IMG/VR virus record: IMGVR_UViG_3300003322_000077
Location: 1-36,547 of that record
Length of the DNA: 36,547 bases
From: a virus
Reading direction: 5' to 3' (one strand)
Shown: positions 13,732 to 20,010 of the stretch, piece after piece
Numbering within the stretch: the stretch's first letter is position 1
Layout of the letters: every line of letters starts with the position of its first letter
Position numbers and translations under genes: made by a program
The notes under the pieces: generated by a model
Seen by the model: the letters and a program-made list of their open reading frames with translations, nothing else
Told to the model about the DNA's origin: nothing
Database searches by the model: none

Positions 13732-14013
13732 TTACCTTGTTACGGCCTCTATGGCCTCCTGAACCGACTTCACGACCTTTACGTCATCGCCCCACTCTGC
13801 ATGCCATTTCTCCTGCGCTGGCGTCAGTTTTCGCTGACTTGGCGGCTTGCTTCCATCTTTCACTTCAATCAGACTAAGCATTCCCCGGAATGAAACCAGC
13901 AGATCCGGAAATCCCCCGCCCATTGCTTGCATCGGATGCACCCGGCAGCCTATCTTGCGAAGTGCATCAATGATTGCTTCTTGGTTTGCGTCTACGCGCG
14001 CCGCCCTACGCAT
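13732..14013 (-). CDS. VRR-NUC type nuclease
   Basis: A 93-residue protein with the PD-(D/E)xK layout of virus-type replication-repair nucleases: GGGFPDLLV (32-40, D37) and SLIEVKDG (47-54, E50, K52), preceded by helix EAIIDALRKIG. The C-terminal LTPAQEKWHAEW is also typical of the family. Such stand-alone VRR-NUC proteins in phages are thought to be Holliday-junction or flap nucleases. The start MRRAARVD at 14013 has GGGAG five bases upstream and overlaps the HTH gene by eight bases. It lies beside replication genes. Confidence 0.88.
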   Translation of the reverse strand: MRRAARVDANQEAIIDALRKIGCRVHPMQAMGGGFPDLLVSFRGMLSLIEVKDGSKPPSQRKLTPAQEKWHAEWGDDVKVVKSVQEAIEAVTR

Positions 14014-14221
14014 CGAGACTCCCATATTCCATCCCAAACGCACTTTCAATTTGCCGCGCCCTGCGCTCACATATCGGCACACCGTTGCGGATACGCGACA
14101 CCTGTGCGATGGATAGGTTCGTGATCGTCGCAGCCTCGCGGACAGTCATATCTCGCGTTACCAGGCTGAATGCTTGCTGACGGCGCTTGTATAGCTCTTG
14201 CAGATAGTCACCGGCTGTCAT
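14006..14221 (-). CDS. XRE-type helix-turn-helix protein
   Basis: A 71-residue protein with helix-turn-helix at about 25-50: MTVREAATITNLSIAQVSRI, followed by RNGVPICERRARQIESAFG, as in Cro/CI-type DNA-binding domains. No oligomerisation domain. GGAGAGGGAA precedes the ATG. It lies inside the replication gene run, not beside the divergent control region, so it may control later leftward genes or assist replication; this is inference. Confidence 0.75.
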   Translation of the reverse strand: MTAGDYLQELYKRRQQAFSLVTRDMTVREAATITNLSIAQVSRIRNGVPICERRARQIESAFGMEYGSLDA

Positions 14222-14233
14222 TTCCCTCTCCTG

Positions 14234-14911
14234 TCAAAAAGGCACTTCACCCCATTTATCGTCGCCTGGTTTATCTTCCGGCTTCGGCAGCGCCTTCATG
14301 TCAGCGAACTGCTTTGCTCCTGTAATTTGCAAAAGCGATTTGTTCGACCCGCTATGCATCACTTGCGCCGCTTTTTCAGGATTTCCAAGTAGAGCAGGAG
14401 AATGGCTCTTAAACCCGTTTTTTGTGTTCTGCGCTTCTGCAATGCCAATCATGACTGGGAGATGCTCCGGAACTTCATTCCGCATCTTGTAACCACGGTA
14501 ACGGTTGACGAATTCATTTCGCAGAAACGGCCAGTCGTCGTCAGTTTTTGAACACAGTTCCAACCATCCACCCATCTCCGTCAATACACGATGAATGATC
14601 GCATCATCGAAAACAACGGATGAGTATGGGCCAACACGTCGCACGGCTTGATCCACCTTCGACCAGGCGACCAGCCCTGCATCCTGCGTAGAGCCTTCCA
14701 GCATCTTCACAACGTCTGCAGGCTTTGGCATGTACTGCCCAGTGTCCGGGTTCACGCAATGCTTGCTGAATGCCTCCGAGACGGCTTTAAAGTCAAATGG
14801 CTGCATTGCCTGCCACCAGACGCGCCCAGCAAACCCGGAATAGTCCTGCCGGTAGAAAGCGAATATATCCGACAGCAAAGCTTGAAACTGCCCAAAATCA
14901 CTCTGGTTCAT
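14234..14911 (-). CDS. Replication-associated protein (DUF6475-like)
   Basis: A 225-residue protein starting MNQSDFGQFQALLSDIFAFY. The first half, with VWWQAMQPFDFKAVSEAF and a PKPADVVKML segment, resembles a phage family (DUF6475) that follows replication-initiation genes. It has no ATPase motif, so it is not a DnaC/DnaB-type helicase. It may act as a helicase-loading or partner protein, as lambda P does with O; this rests on position and family memory. It is coupled by ATGA to the replication protein gene. Confidence 0.65.
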   Translation of the reverse strand: MNQSDFGQFQALLSDIFAFYRQDYSGFAGRVWWQAMQPFDFKAVSEAFSKHCVNPDTGQYMPKPADVVKMLEGSTQDAGLVAWSKVDQAVRRVGPYSSVVFDDAIIHRVLTEMGGWLELCSKTDDDWPFLRNEFVNRYRGYKMRNEVPEHLPVMIGIAEAQNTKNGFKSHSPALLGNPEKAAQVMHSGSNKSLLQITGAKQFADMKALPKPEDKPGDDKWGEVPF

Positions 14912-15705
14912 GGTGTGGCCCCGTTAAATTCAGCAACCAATTGCATAGCTATCTGGCGGTTTCTCGCTTCGAGCGCCTCTTGCTTGTTCAGGCCCGGCTG
15001 AACTGATCCCTTCGGACTAACCCATTCCGCCTCAAACCCTTGCCAATTTCTGGCAATGCACTTTTTCACTACTTCACTCATCGTCCAGCCAATCAGCGCA
15101 GCCTGTCGCCTGAATTCATCCCAAGCTGTAGCTGTCAATGCGGCCCCCTTCTTTTTCCTGAAGGCCAGCCATTCATCTGCAAGTTCTTCTGTCAATCCAT
15201 CTTCCAGGAGGTCCGAGACGGAGAGTGCGACAGCACGACCCTTCCCTTCCTTTCCCCTTCCTTTCCCTTCCTTTCCCTTCCCTTCCCCTTGTGCATGCAC
15301 AAGCCGCGTGCCTGTCGCGTCGTCCACGCGTGCCTCACGCGTCAAAGTCATTGATATGTAAGAACTTTCTTCTGGATCAGGGATATCTGACTCAGTTTCC
15401 CTGTTGTTTATCACCTGATGCTTGTGGAAGGTAGGTATGACCCCGAATTCTTCGGAATTTGACACGTACTTTCGGATGAATCCACGCGTGGCTAACGCGT
15501 CAAGCACGCGTGAAAAGTCAACGGAATCATGCGGGAGAACATCTAGCTTCAGTGTCCGTGGACGCCATTTAAAGCGCCCCTCACGGTCACAGCAGGTGAA
15601 CAAACCAATGAAAGCAACCCTGATTGGAAGACCCGTTGACTGCTCTAAGTCGAATAATTCCTCGTGCTTAAAGAGTTCAGGCTTAACCGTCCTAATACGG
15701 CCCAT
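14908..15705 (-). CDS. Replication initiation-type protein (O-like, winged helix)
   Basis: A 265-residue protein. The N-terminal RIRTVKPELFKHEELFDLEQ, then FIGLFTCCDREGRFKWRPRTLK and LDALATRGFI, is the winged-helix replication domain of many phages. A low-complexity linker of repeated Gly-Lys-Glu units (about 165-185) joins a C-terminal domain containing WLAFRKKKGAALTATAWDEF. It likely binds the origin and recruits host replication proteins. The start is ATG at 15705 with GAGGT upstream; the in-frame extension upstream is rejected because it runs through a strongly paired leader. Confidence 0.82.
   Translation of the reverse strand: MGRIRTVKPELFKHEELFDLEQSTGLPIRVAFIGLFTCCDREGRFKWRPRTLKLDVLPHDSVDFSRVLDALATRGFIRKYVSNSEEFGVIPTFHKHQVINNRETESDIPDPEESSYISMTLTREARVDDATGTRLVHAQGEGKGKEGKGRGKEGKGRAVALSVSDLLEDGLTEELADEWLAFRKKKGAALTATAWDEFRRQAALIGWTMSEVVKKCIARNWQGFEAEWVSPKGSVQPGLNKQEALEARNRQIAMQLVAEFNGATP
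15238..15290. repeat. CCTTCCC-type low-complexity tract
   Basis: About 50 bases of near-tandem CCTTCCCTTTCC units on the plus strand. On the coding strand they encode the Gly-Lys-Glu linker of the replication protein. Purine-rich on one strand only, it is prone to slippage, so the unit number may vary between relatives. Confidence 0.85.
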
Positions 15706-15954
15706 ACCTACCTCATCATCCCTTGTCCGGTCGCGTAGGAGAGGGGCTGTGGTCGCCCCGAGCAAGTCCGGGGTGCCGTACCTTGCGGTGACAGCATCCC
15801 CTCCTGCGCGACACTTGCTTTTAGCGTTATCCAAGCGGCGACCAAACCACCTGGGGCTCTACGGCATGTACTTCTTGCAAGTACACAGAGCACATTTTAC
15901 TTAACTTTCACTTCATGTGCAGCGCCAGATCGCCGCATGCAACAAATTCTTTCC
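15706..15954 (-). promoter_or_regulatory. Highly paired leader upstream of the replication gene
   Basis: A 249-base gap with no convincing gene. On the minus strand: a long interrupted hairpin between 15812-15791 and 15750-15730 (GTCGCG/CGCGAC, AGGAG/CTCCT, GCTGT/ACAGC) capped by CCCCG/CGGGG (15773-15769 with 15760-15756); TCGCCGC/GCGGCGA (15930-15936 with 15835-15841); and GTACTT/AAGTAC (15884-15868). The pairing directly precedes the ribosome binding site of the replication gene. Translational control or antitermination is possible; the ligand or partner is unknown. Confidence 0.55.
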
Positions 15955-16191
15955 CTACTTGACATCCTGAGATGTGGCGCGTGCGAGGACTTCGCGGGCA
16001 CTAGCTTGGCACTTTTTAAGATCCTCAACCGCACTAGACCAGTCGCTATAGGGAGTCTTGCCGCTGTTGTCTGCCTGAAACTTTACTAATGTTGAAGTCA
16101 CAATCAACGATTCAAGCGCCTTAGTAACGTCCGCCAGAAGGTTCTCATGCCCGCAGGCGCGCTCTATTGCTTCTTGCTGATTTTTGGTCAT
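15955..16191 (-). CDS. Unknown 78-aa helical protein
   Basis: Starts MTKNQQEAIERACGHENLLA and continues as a charged helical protein (WSSAVEDLKKCQASAREVLA). The ATG at 16191 has a strong GGGAGG five bases upstream. The same frame is open back to an ATG at 16254, which lies one base after the stop of the 24-residue peptide, so a longer product with 21 extra residues (MAIEYMTLVNASNAQ...) by coupling cannot be excluded. No family recognised. Confidence 0.6.
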   Translation of the reverse strand: MTKNQQEAIERACGHENLLADVTKALESLIVTSTLVKFQADNSGKTPYSDWSSAVEDLKKCQASAREVLARATSQDVK

Positions 16192-16255
16192 GGCGACCTC
16201 CCGGTTAATTTGAGCGTTCGACGCATTAACAAGCGTCATATATTCGATTGCCATA

Positions 16256-16330
16256 CTAGATACCAATCCAGAAGCACAGCGCAGACAGCGCCAGAAGGAT
16301 TGCGACTACTTGTAGTTCACGGTTGGTCAT
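16256..16330 (-). CDS. 24-residue membrane micropeptide
   Basis: ATG at 16330 with GGAGAGCAAGC upstream, overlapping the previous stop as ATGA. It codes for MTNRELQVVAILLALSALCF plus WIGI, a polar N-terminus and one membrane helix. The ribosome binding site and composition favour a real peptide. Function unknown. Confidence 0.6.
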   Translation of the reverse strand: MTNRELQVVAILLALSALCFWIGI

Positions 16331-16650
16331 GCTTGCTCTCCGGTGGCTTTGGCGAGAGCACTAGATAACATTTCTTTGGCATTCATAATCGCCTTAAGAT
16401 CATCGATCCCGTCGCAAGGCTTTACACAGGCAATGAGCACTTCAAGTGCTTCATGTGCAGCATAAAAAAGTTCCGACGAAGCAGAAACTAGGCATGCATT
16501 AGCCTCTTGCTCTTCTTCTGATACGCGCCTCCCATCATCATCCCACCCCTGCTCTATGAACGCATACATGCGATTTACTCCTTCTGCGTTAAGTACGAAA
16601 ACACATTTACCTTGTCGAACCCATTTACCATCCGTAAATTTAGTTTCCAT
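16327..16650 (-). CDS. Ead/Ea22-like phage protein, unknown function
   Basis: A 107-residue protein with the layout of a widespread phage family: N-terminal METKFTDGKWVRQGKCVFVL and then EANACLVSASSELFYAAHEA followed by a Leu/Ala-rich helix. The ATG at 16650 shares bases with the preceding stop (TGATG) and has GGAG eight bases upstream. Proteins of this style are usually early and dispensable. Function unknown. Confidence 0.65.
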   Translation of the reverse strand: METKFTDGKWVRQGKCVFVLNAEGVNRMYAFIEQGWDDDGRRVSEEEQEANACLVSASSELFYAAHEALEVLIACVKPCDGIDDLKAIMNAKEMLSSALAKATGEQA

Positions 16651-16844
16651 CACTGTTTCTCCATCATCCGGCGCGCTTTTTCCAAGCAATCAAGCGTGGC
16701 TTTGCGCGGGATCATCGTTGGGTTATTCACGATGTTAGTAAGTGTACGTCGAGTAACTTTGCACTTCTTCAAAATATCATCCCACTTGCCCTTCTTCGTC
16801 ACGAGCCATGCTCGAAGTTCTTCCGTACGCTGTTCTGGCGTCAT
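16650..16844 (-). CDS. Small helix-turn-helix regulator (Cro/repressor-like)
   Basis: A 64-residue protein starting MTPEQRTEELRAWLVTKKGK. The segment WDDILKKCKVTRRTLTNIVN (20-39) fits a helix-turn-helix, followed by NPTMIPRKATLDCLEKA. It is the first leftward gene after the divergent control region and has AGGAGATGGC before its ATG. Position suggests it regulates the two opposing promoters, like Cro. It has no C-terminal dimer or cleavage domain. Confidence 0.72.
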   Translation of the reverse strand: MTPEQRTEELRAWLVTKKGKWDDILKKCKVTRRTLTNIVNNPTMIPRKATLDCLEKARRMMEKQ

Positions 16845-16987
16845 GCCATCTCCTGTTGGTGTAGCTGGATTGAAGCATAGCACATCGGTGGAAAGATGCT
16901 AGGAATATTTCTACGCAGAAAGGCTTGCATCTTACGTTTCGATGCTATACAGTACGTACATCGCAGCAACACAATAGGAGATGGGAA
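16845..16987. promoter_or_regulatory. Divergent control region
   Basis: The only gap between the leftward and rightward operons. GATGCTA occurs twice in direct orientation (16895-16901, 16941-16947), and inverted matches TAGCA (16879-16883) and CATCG (16959-16963) surround them; these are candidate operators for the adjacent regulator. Rightward, TTGCAT (16925-16930) and TACAGT (16948-16953) are 17 bases apart. Leftward, TGCTATGCTT (16883-16874, minus strand) is a possible extended -10; the same ten bases precede the plus-strand gene at 25559. Confidence 0.55.
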
Positions 16988-17254
16988 ATGCTGGTAAAGA
17001 TCGAACACGAATGCGATGACGGCCTGATGCTGCAGCTCACATTCGAGTACACGAAGGGATATCAGGAAGTACGCTACCTGAGCAATGGTGATCCGGGGTA
17101 TCCGGGTGAGCCCGATGAAGTAAGTCTTACCAGCGTGGGTTTGATTGGCGGATCGTATGAAATTAGCCTTTGGCCTGCGATGTGGGTTGAGGCGATGGAA
17201 GAAATGTACCGCGATGAAGTAATTGAAGCGGCAACGGAGCGGAAGGATTACTGA
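16988..17254 (+). CDS. Unknown 88-aa acidic protein (first early gene)
   Basis: Starts MLVKIEHECDDGLMLQLTFE and is acidic throughout (pI low by eye), with alternating strands and a final helix WVEAMEEMYRDEVIEAATE. AGGAGATGGGAA precedes the ATG at 16988; the open frame upstream crosses the promoter region and is not used. As the first gene of the rightward operon it may act early against the host, but no family is recognised. Confidence 0.7.
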   Translation: MLVKIEHECDDGLMLQLTFEYTKGYQEVRYLSNGDPGYPGEPDEVSLTSVGLIGGSYEISLWPAMWVEAMEEMYRDEVIEAATERKDY

Positions 17255-17445
17255 TGGTACTAGGCCACTTCTTCAGCTTCAGCGCGCCGCAGATCCTGGA
17301 TGTCATTGACGACTTCGGTCGCAAGATAGAGCTAAACATGCTGCCGAGCAAAGGATTTGACGATCCCACGTTTCAGGCTTGCCACTTTAGCCATGATGGA
17401 TTCTGCGATCCGGCTTACTTCTCTTGGATTTGGGGTGAAAAATGA
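17254..17445 (+). CDS. Unknown 63-aa protein
   Basis: A small aromatic-rich soluble protein (MVLGHFFSFSAPQILDVIDD..., FCDPAYFSWIWGEK). Starts in a TGATG overlap with the preceding gene and ends in an ATGA overlap with the lipoprotein gene. No family recognised. Confidence 0.6.
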   Translation: MVLGHFFSFSAPQILDVIDDFGRKIELNMLPSKGFDDPTFQACHFSHDGFCDPAYFSWIWGEK

Positions 17446-17633
17446 AATGGATTGTTCTGGCGGTTGCCATGCTGCTTTCCGCTTGTGATTCAGATACGGC
17501 AGTGGAAGTGAAGACAGAAGAAATTTCAGCCGCGTCTTTCAAAACATTCTCTCCCGCTCCGGGCATTACATGTGTTGTTTGGTTCGCAAACTACTTCCGC
17601 AAGTCTGATGCCATCTCATGCGTAAAGGATTGA
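17442..17633 (+). CDS. Small lipoprotein
   Basis: A 63-residue protein with signal peptide II: MKWIVLAVAMLLSAC, lipobox LSAC with the modified Cys at 15, followed by DSDTA. The mature part is about 48 residues, with two more cysteines (in GITCVVW and ISCVKD) that could form a disulphide in the periplasm. D at +2 of the mature protein would favour retention in the inner membrane by the E. coli rule. Early expression suggests superinfection exclusion or an envelope role, not a lysis spanin. Inference. Confidence 0.75.
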   Translation: MKWIVLAVAMLLSACDSDTAVEVKTEEISAASFKTFSPAPGITCVVWFANYFRKSDAISCVKD

Positions 17634-17635
17634 CG

Positions 17636-17791
17636 ATGAAATACACCCACTTTCGCACACCACGTAGCCTGAATGACGCATTCGGCCCATATGCCAAGCT
17701 GGATACGGCTAAACGTGACTCTGCATGGGCTTACATTGGCGCTGTGGTGGTTATGGCAGTGCTGGGCCTGATGTTCGCTTGGAAGGGCTGA
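17636..17791 (+). CDS. 51-residue membrane protein
   Basis: ATG at 17636. The N-terminal half is soluble and basic (MKYTHFRTPRSLNDAFG...), and the C-terminal WAYIGAVVVMAVLGLMFAW is a membrane helix ending KG. It lies two bases after the lipoprotein stop and ends just before the ERF gene, whose ribosome binding site it carries (GGAAGGGCTGAT). Function unknown. Confidence 0.65.
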   Translation: MKYTHFRTPRSLNDAFGPYAKLDTAKRDSAWAYIGAVVVMAVLGLMFAWKG

Positions 17792-17792
17792 T

Positions 17793-18416
17793 ATGGACGG
17801 ACAAGAGTTTTACGAGACAGTGCAGAGACAACAGGAGATGGAGGAAAGCATGAGCATTGCAGCAGCCTTCGTGAAGGCACAAAAGGCGTTCGCGCCAGCA
17901 TTGAAGTCCAGCACAAACCCACACTTCAAGTCGAAGTATGCTGACTTGGCTGCATGCGTGGAAGCGGTAATTGATGCACTGCACGCCAACGGAATCGCGC
18001 TGATCCAGCTTACGCACGAATGCGATAATGGTGTGATTGTTGAGACACAGTTCCTGCACGAATCCGGTGAGCGCATGTCTGGCGGAAAGCTCCAGGTTCC
18101 AGCAGACAAGCAAAACCCGCAAGGGTATGGCTCGGCACTTACGTACGCCCGTCGCTATAGCCTGATGGCCGCATGTGGGATCGCGCCGGAAGATGATGAT
18201 GGCAATGCGGCGACACAGCCGACCCAGCGAAAGACTAAGCTATCGCGCGATGATCTGTCTGGATTCCTTGACTATATCGATGTGGCGGAAACCGTAAAAG
18301 CGCTGACAAATCTCTACCATCAGGCACAAGCTGGCGGCGCTGACGAAAGCCAAATGGAAACCATCAGCGCGGCATGTGCAGCACGGAAAGCAATCATTCT
18401 CGGGAGCCAAGCATGA
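17793..18416 (+). CDS. erf: ERF family single-strand annealing protein
   Basis: A 207-residue recombinase of the ERF type, as P22 Erf. The core is AFVKAQKAFAPALKSSTNPH, then KYADLAACVEAVIDALHANG and GYGSALTYARRYSLMAACGI, all typical of the family. The C-terminal region after about 135 is variable. It anneals homologous single strands, for genome circularisation or repair when no integrase or host RecBCD-sensitive ends are used. The ATG at 17793 is preferred for its upstream GGAAGG; a later ATG (MSIAAAF, residue 20) is possible. Works with the SSB-like protein next to it. Confidence 0.92.
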   Translation: MDGQEFYETVQRQQEMEESMSIAAAFVKAQKAFAPALKSSTNPHFKSKYADLAACVEAVIDALHANGIALIQLTHECDNGVIVETQFLHESGERMSGGKLQVPADKQNPQGYGSALTYARRYSLMAACGIAPEDDDGNAATQPTQRKTKLSRDDLSGFLDYIDVAETVKALTNLYHQAQAGGADESQMETISAACAARKAIILGSQA

Positions 18417-18700
18417 GCCAGCAATACGATAATTCGAACCGTGGCGCATTGTTCGTCAATGACCGAAAGCAGTCGGACAAGCACCCCGACATGCAAGGCA
18501 AGATCAACGTAGACGGCGTTGATTACTACTTGTCCGGCTGGTGGAAGCAGACAGCTAAGGGCGAGATTCTTTCGCTGGCCCTTGGCAAGCGGGTAGATGA
18601 GCGTCCGACGCAGCAGACGCAGACTTCGCGTGGGCGTGGTAGGCCAGCCGCTATGCAAGAACCACGCTTTGAGGATATTGACGACGATATCCCATTCTGA
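18413..18700 (+). CDS. SSB-like single-strand DNA-binding protein
   Basis: A 95-residue protein starting MSQQYDNSNRGALFVNDRKQ, a small OB-fold-like family (GKINVDGVDYYLSGWWKQ...) related in style to DUF736-type proteins. The C-terminus reads FEDIDDDIPF: an acidic tail ending IPF, the hallmark tip of bacterial SSB that recruits repair and replication enzymes. GGGAGCCAAGC precedes the ATG, which overlaps the ERF stop as ATGA. Its core is shorter than SSB, and the OB fold is inference. It should coat the strands annealed by the ERF protein. Confidence 0.72.
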   Translation: MSQQYDNSNRGALFVNDRKQSDKHPDMQGKINVDGVDYYLSGWWKQTAKGEILSLALGKRVDERPTQQTQTSRGRGRPAAMQEPRFEDIDDDIPF

Positions 18701-18724
18701 CTTACAGAATAAAGGAGATGGGCC

Positions 18725-18997
18725 ATGCAGGATACGCCTCAAGAAATCCTCTTGGCCCGGGGAGCTTACGCTACGATCCGGGCTGAATACAAATCACTGC
18801 TAGTCGATTTCGCCAAGGCATGCGAAACACTACGCAACCGCCATGCCTACGCACTGAAGGCGATCCAAGAAGGGACGCTAGACAACAGCGTCTTCCAGGA
18901 CATGCGAGAGGATATTGCTTACCTGGAATCGATGTCGGCACAGATCGCGGCGCTGGCAAAGGAAGCGGCTGAAATCAAGGTGACGGCATGGCCCTAA
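18725..18997 (+). CDS. Unknown 90-aa helical protein
   Basis: A largely helical protein (ARGAYATIRAEYKSLLVDFA, YLESMSAQIAALAKEAAEIK) preceded by AGGAGATGGGCC. Its end overlaps the next gene by ten bases. Probably coiled coil; may pair with the next protein. No known domain. Confidence 0.65.
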   Translation: MQDTPQEILLARGAYATIRAEYKSLLVDFAKACETLRNRHAYALKAIQEGTLDNSVFQDMREDIAYLESMSAQIAALAKEAAEIKVTAWP

Positions 18998-19332
18998 ATG
19001 AAGACATCGATATCTTCAAAGCCCTTGACTGGCTACGAGACTCCGCGCCCCTCTACGCCAAGGCTAAAGCAGAACGTGTGTATTTGGAAGAATACCGCAA
19101 GAGCAAAAAAGCCATTCTCATGAAAGCTGTGGAGAAAGAATATCCATCGGCGGCAGGCCAGGAAAGGGAAGCGTATTCCAGCCCCGAGTACATCCAGCTA
19201 CTGGAAGCTCTAAAGATCGCGGTAGAGCAAGAGGAAACGCTACGCTGGCGTATCGTTGCATGTGAAGCACGTATTGAGTGCTGGCGAAGCCTTGAATCTA
19301 GCCGGAGATTTGAGGCGAATCAGGTTAAATAG
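18988..19332 (+). CDS. Conserved phage protein of unknown function
   Basis: A 114-residue helical protein with the recognisable pattern FKALDWLRDSAPLYAKAKAE then RVYLEEYRKSKKAILMKAVE and EYIQLLEALKIAVEQEETLR, found beside ERF/SSB genes in many podophages. It likely works in DNA recombination with its neighbours, judged only by gene context. Confidence 0.7.
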   Translation: MALNEDIDIFKALDWLRDSAPLYAKAKAERVYLEEYRKSKKAILMKAVEKEYPSAAGQEREAYSSPEYIQLLEALKIAVEQEETLRWRIVACEARIECWRSLESSRRFEANQVK

Positions 19333-19389
19333 TGCTTGCTATATATAGAGCATTGATATATGATTACTCCATCAACAACGGAGATGGGA
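19333..19389 (+). promoter_or_regulatory. Possible internal promoter (extended -10)
   Basis: The gap holds CTTGCTATATATAGAGC, with TGCTATATA resembling an extended -10 element at about 19337-19345. No good -35. The gap of 57 bases is unusual in this tightly packed operon. Weak call. Confidence 0.3.
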
Positions 19390-19464
19390 ATGACAAACAA
19401 CAACGACGCGCGCGGGGCGCTGATAGCGGCATTGGCAGCGTTACGCCGCTCGCGAGGACGCTGA
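19390..19464 (+). CDS. 24-residue peptide
   Basis: ATG at 19390 with GGAG six bases upstream codes for MTNNNDARGALIAALAALRR plus SRGR. Ala/Arg-rich, possibly helical. It ends two bases before the next short start. It might be a real small protein or a leader. Weak support. Confidence 0.35.
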   Translation: MTNNNDARGALIAALAALRRSRGR

Positions 19465-19466
19465 TT

Positions 19467-19535
19467 ATGGCCCTTGTCGATTTGCGCATTGCCCGTAACA
19501 AAAGCGAGGCACTGGCGCGGGAGAAAACTCAATGA
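19467..19535 (+). CDS. 22-residue peptide or truncated gene
   Basis: ATG at 19467 codes for MALVDLRIARNKSEALAREK plus TQ and ends in an ATGA overlap with the Lar-like gene. No strong ribosome binding site, so coupling to the previous peptide is likely. A longer in-frame product starting at a GTG at 19332 is possible but its N-terminus looks random. Confidence 0.35.
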   Translation: MALVDLRIARNKSEALAREKTQ

Positions 19536-20008
19536 AAGAAGACCTGAAATCTTGCCCGTTCTGTGGAGGGTCAGCAGCCGTTGAAAATGGCCCCGCACAT
19601 ATCTGGTACGTGCAGTGCAAAGATTGCGGCATCGATGGACGCATCGGGCGGATCGAGAAAGAGGCAATAGATGCGTGGAATCGACGTGCCGCCGCATCAT
19701 CGCAGCAGGAAATGGGATCGAATCGCTTGACCGCTGACGAAATTCTGCGCCGCGCCGAAGGGCTGAAGTTTGATGACGAAGGCGGCGCAGACCGGTTGGT
19801 TGATTTCGTGCGCTCACTTTCGCTGCCTCCCGCATCGGCGCAGCAGGATATTCCTGAGAACTGGAAAGAACTTATGTCGTTCTACGACGCCGATACGCCG
19901 GAAGCAATGGTTGAGGCAATGGAGAAGCACATTCTGCAGCTTCAGGCCACAGTGCTGAAGCGCGGTGGCTACGGCCAACAGGTTGAAACTAAAGTTCGGG
20001 AGGGCTGA
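19532..20008 (+). CDS. Lar-type restriction alleviation-like protein
   Basis: A 158-residue protein. Residues 1-50 are the Lar zinc ribbon: LKSCPFCGG (C8, C11) and VQCKDCG (C29, C32), then EAIDAWNRR, the family's closing signature. The C-terminal 100 residues are separate and poorly conserved, with Ala/Gln linkers (ASAQQDIPENW) and a helical tail. Rac prophage Lar modulates type I restriction; many phage Lar-fold proteins have no tested function. The ATG overlaps the previous stop as ATGA. Confidence 0.75.
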   Translation: MKEDLKSCPFCGGSAAVENGPAHIWYVQCKDCGIDGRIGRIEKEAIDAWNRRAAASSQQEMGSNRLTADEILRRAEGLKFDDEGGADRLVDFVRSLSLPPASAQQDIPENWKELMSFYDADTPEAMVEAMEKHILQLQATVLKRGGYGQQVETKVREG

Positions 20009-20010
20009 CC

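Noticed and set aside
15708-15893. Minus-strand open frame in the leader of the replication gene
   Set aside because: Cys/Arg/Ser-rich random-like product; the region is strongly self-complementary.
16192-16254. Longer N-terminus for the 78-residue protein
   Set aside because: Kept out because the strong GGGAGG fits the internal ATG; noted as a possible coupled alternative.
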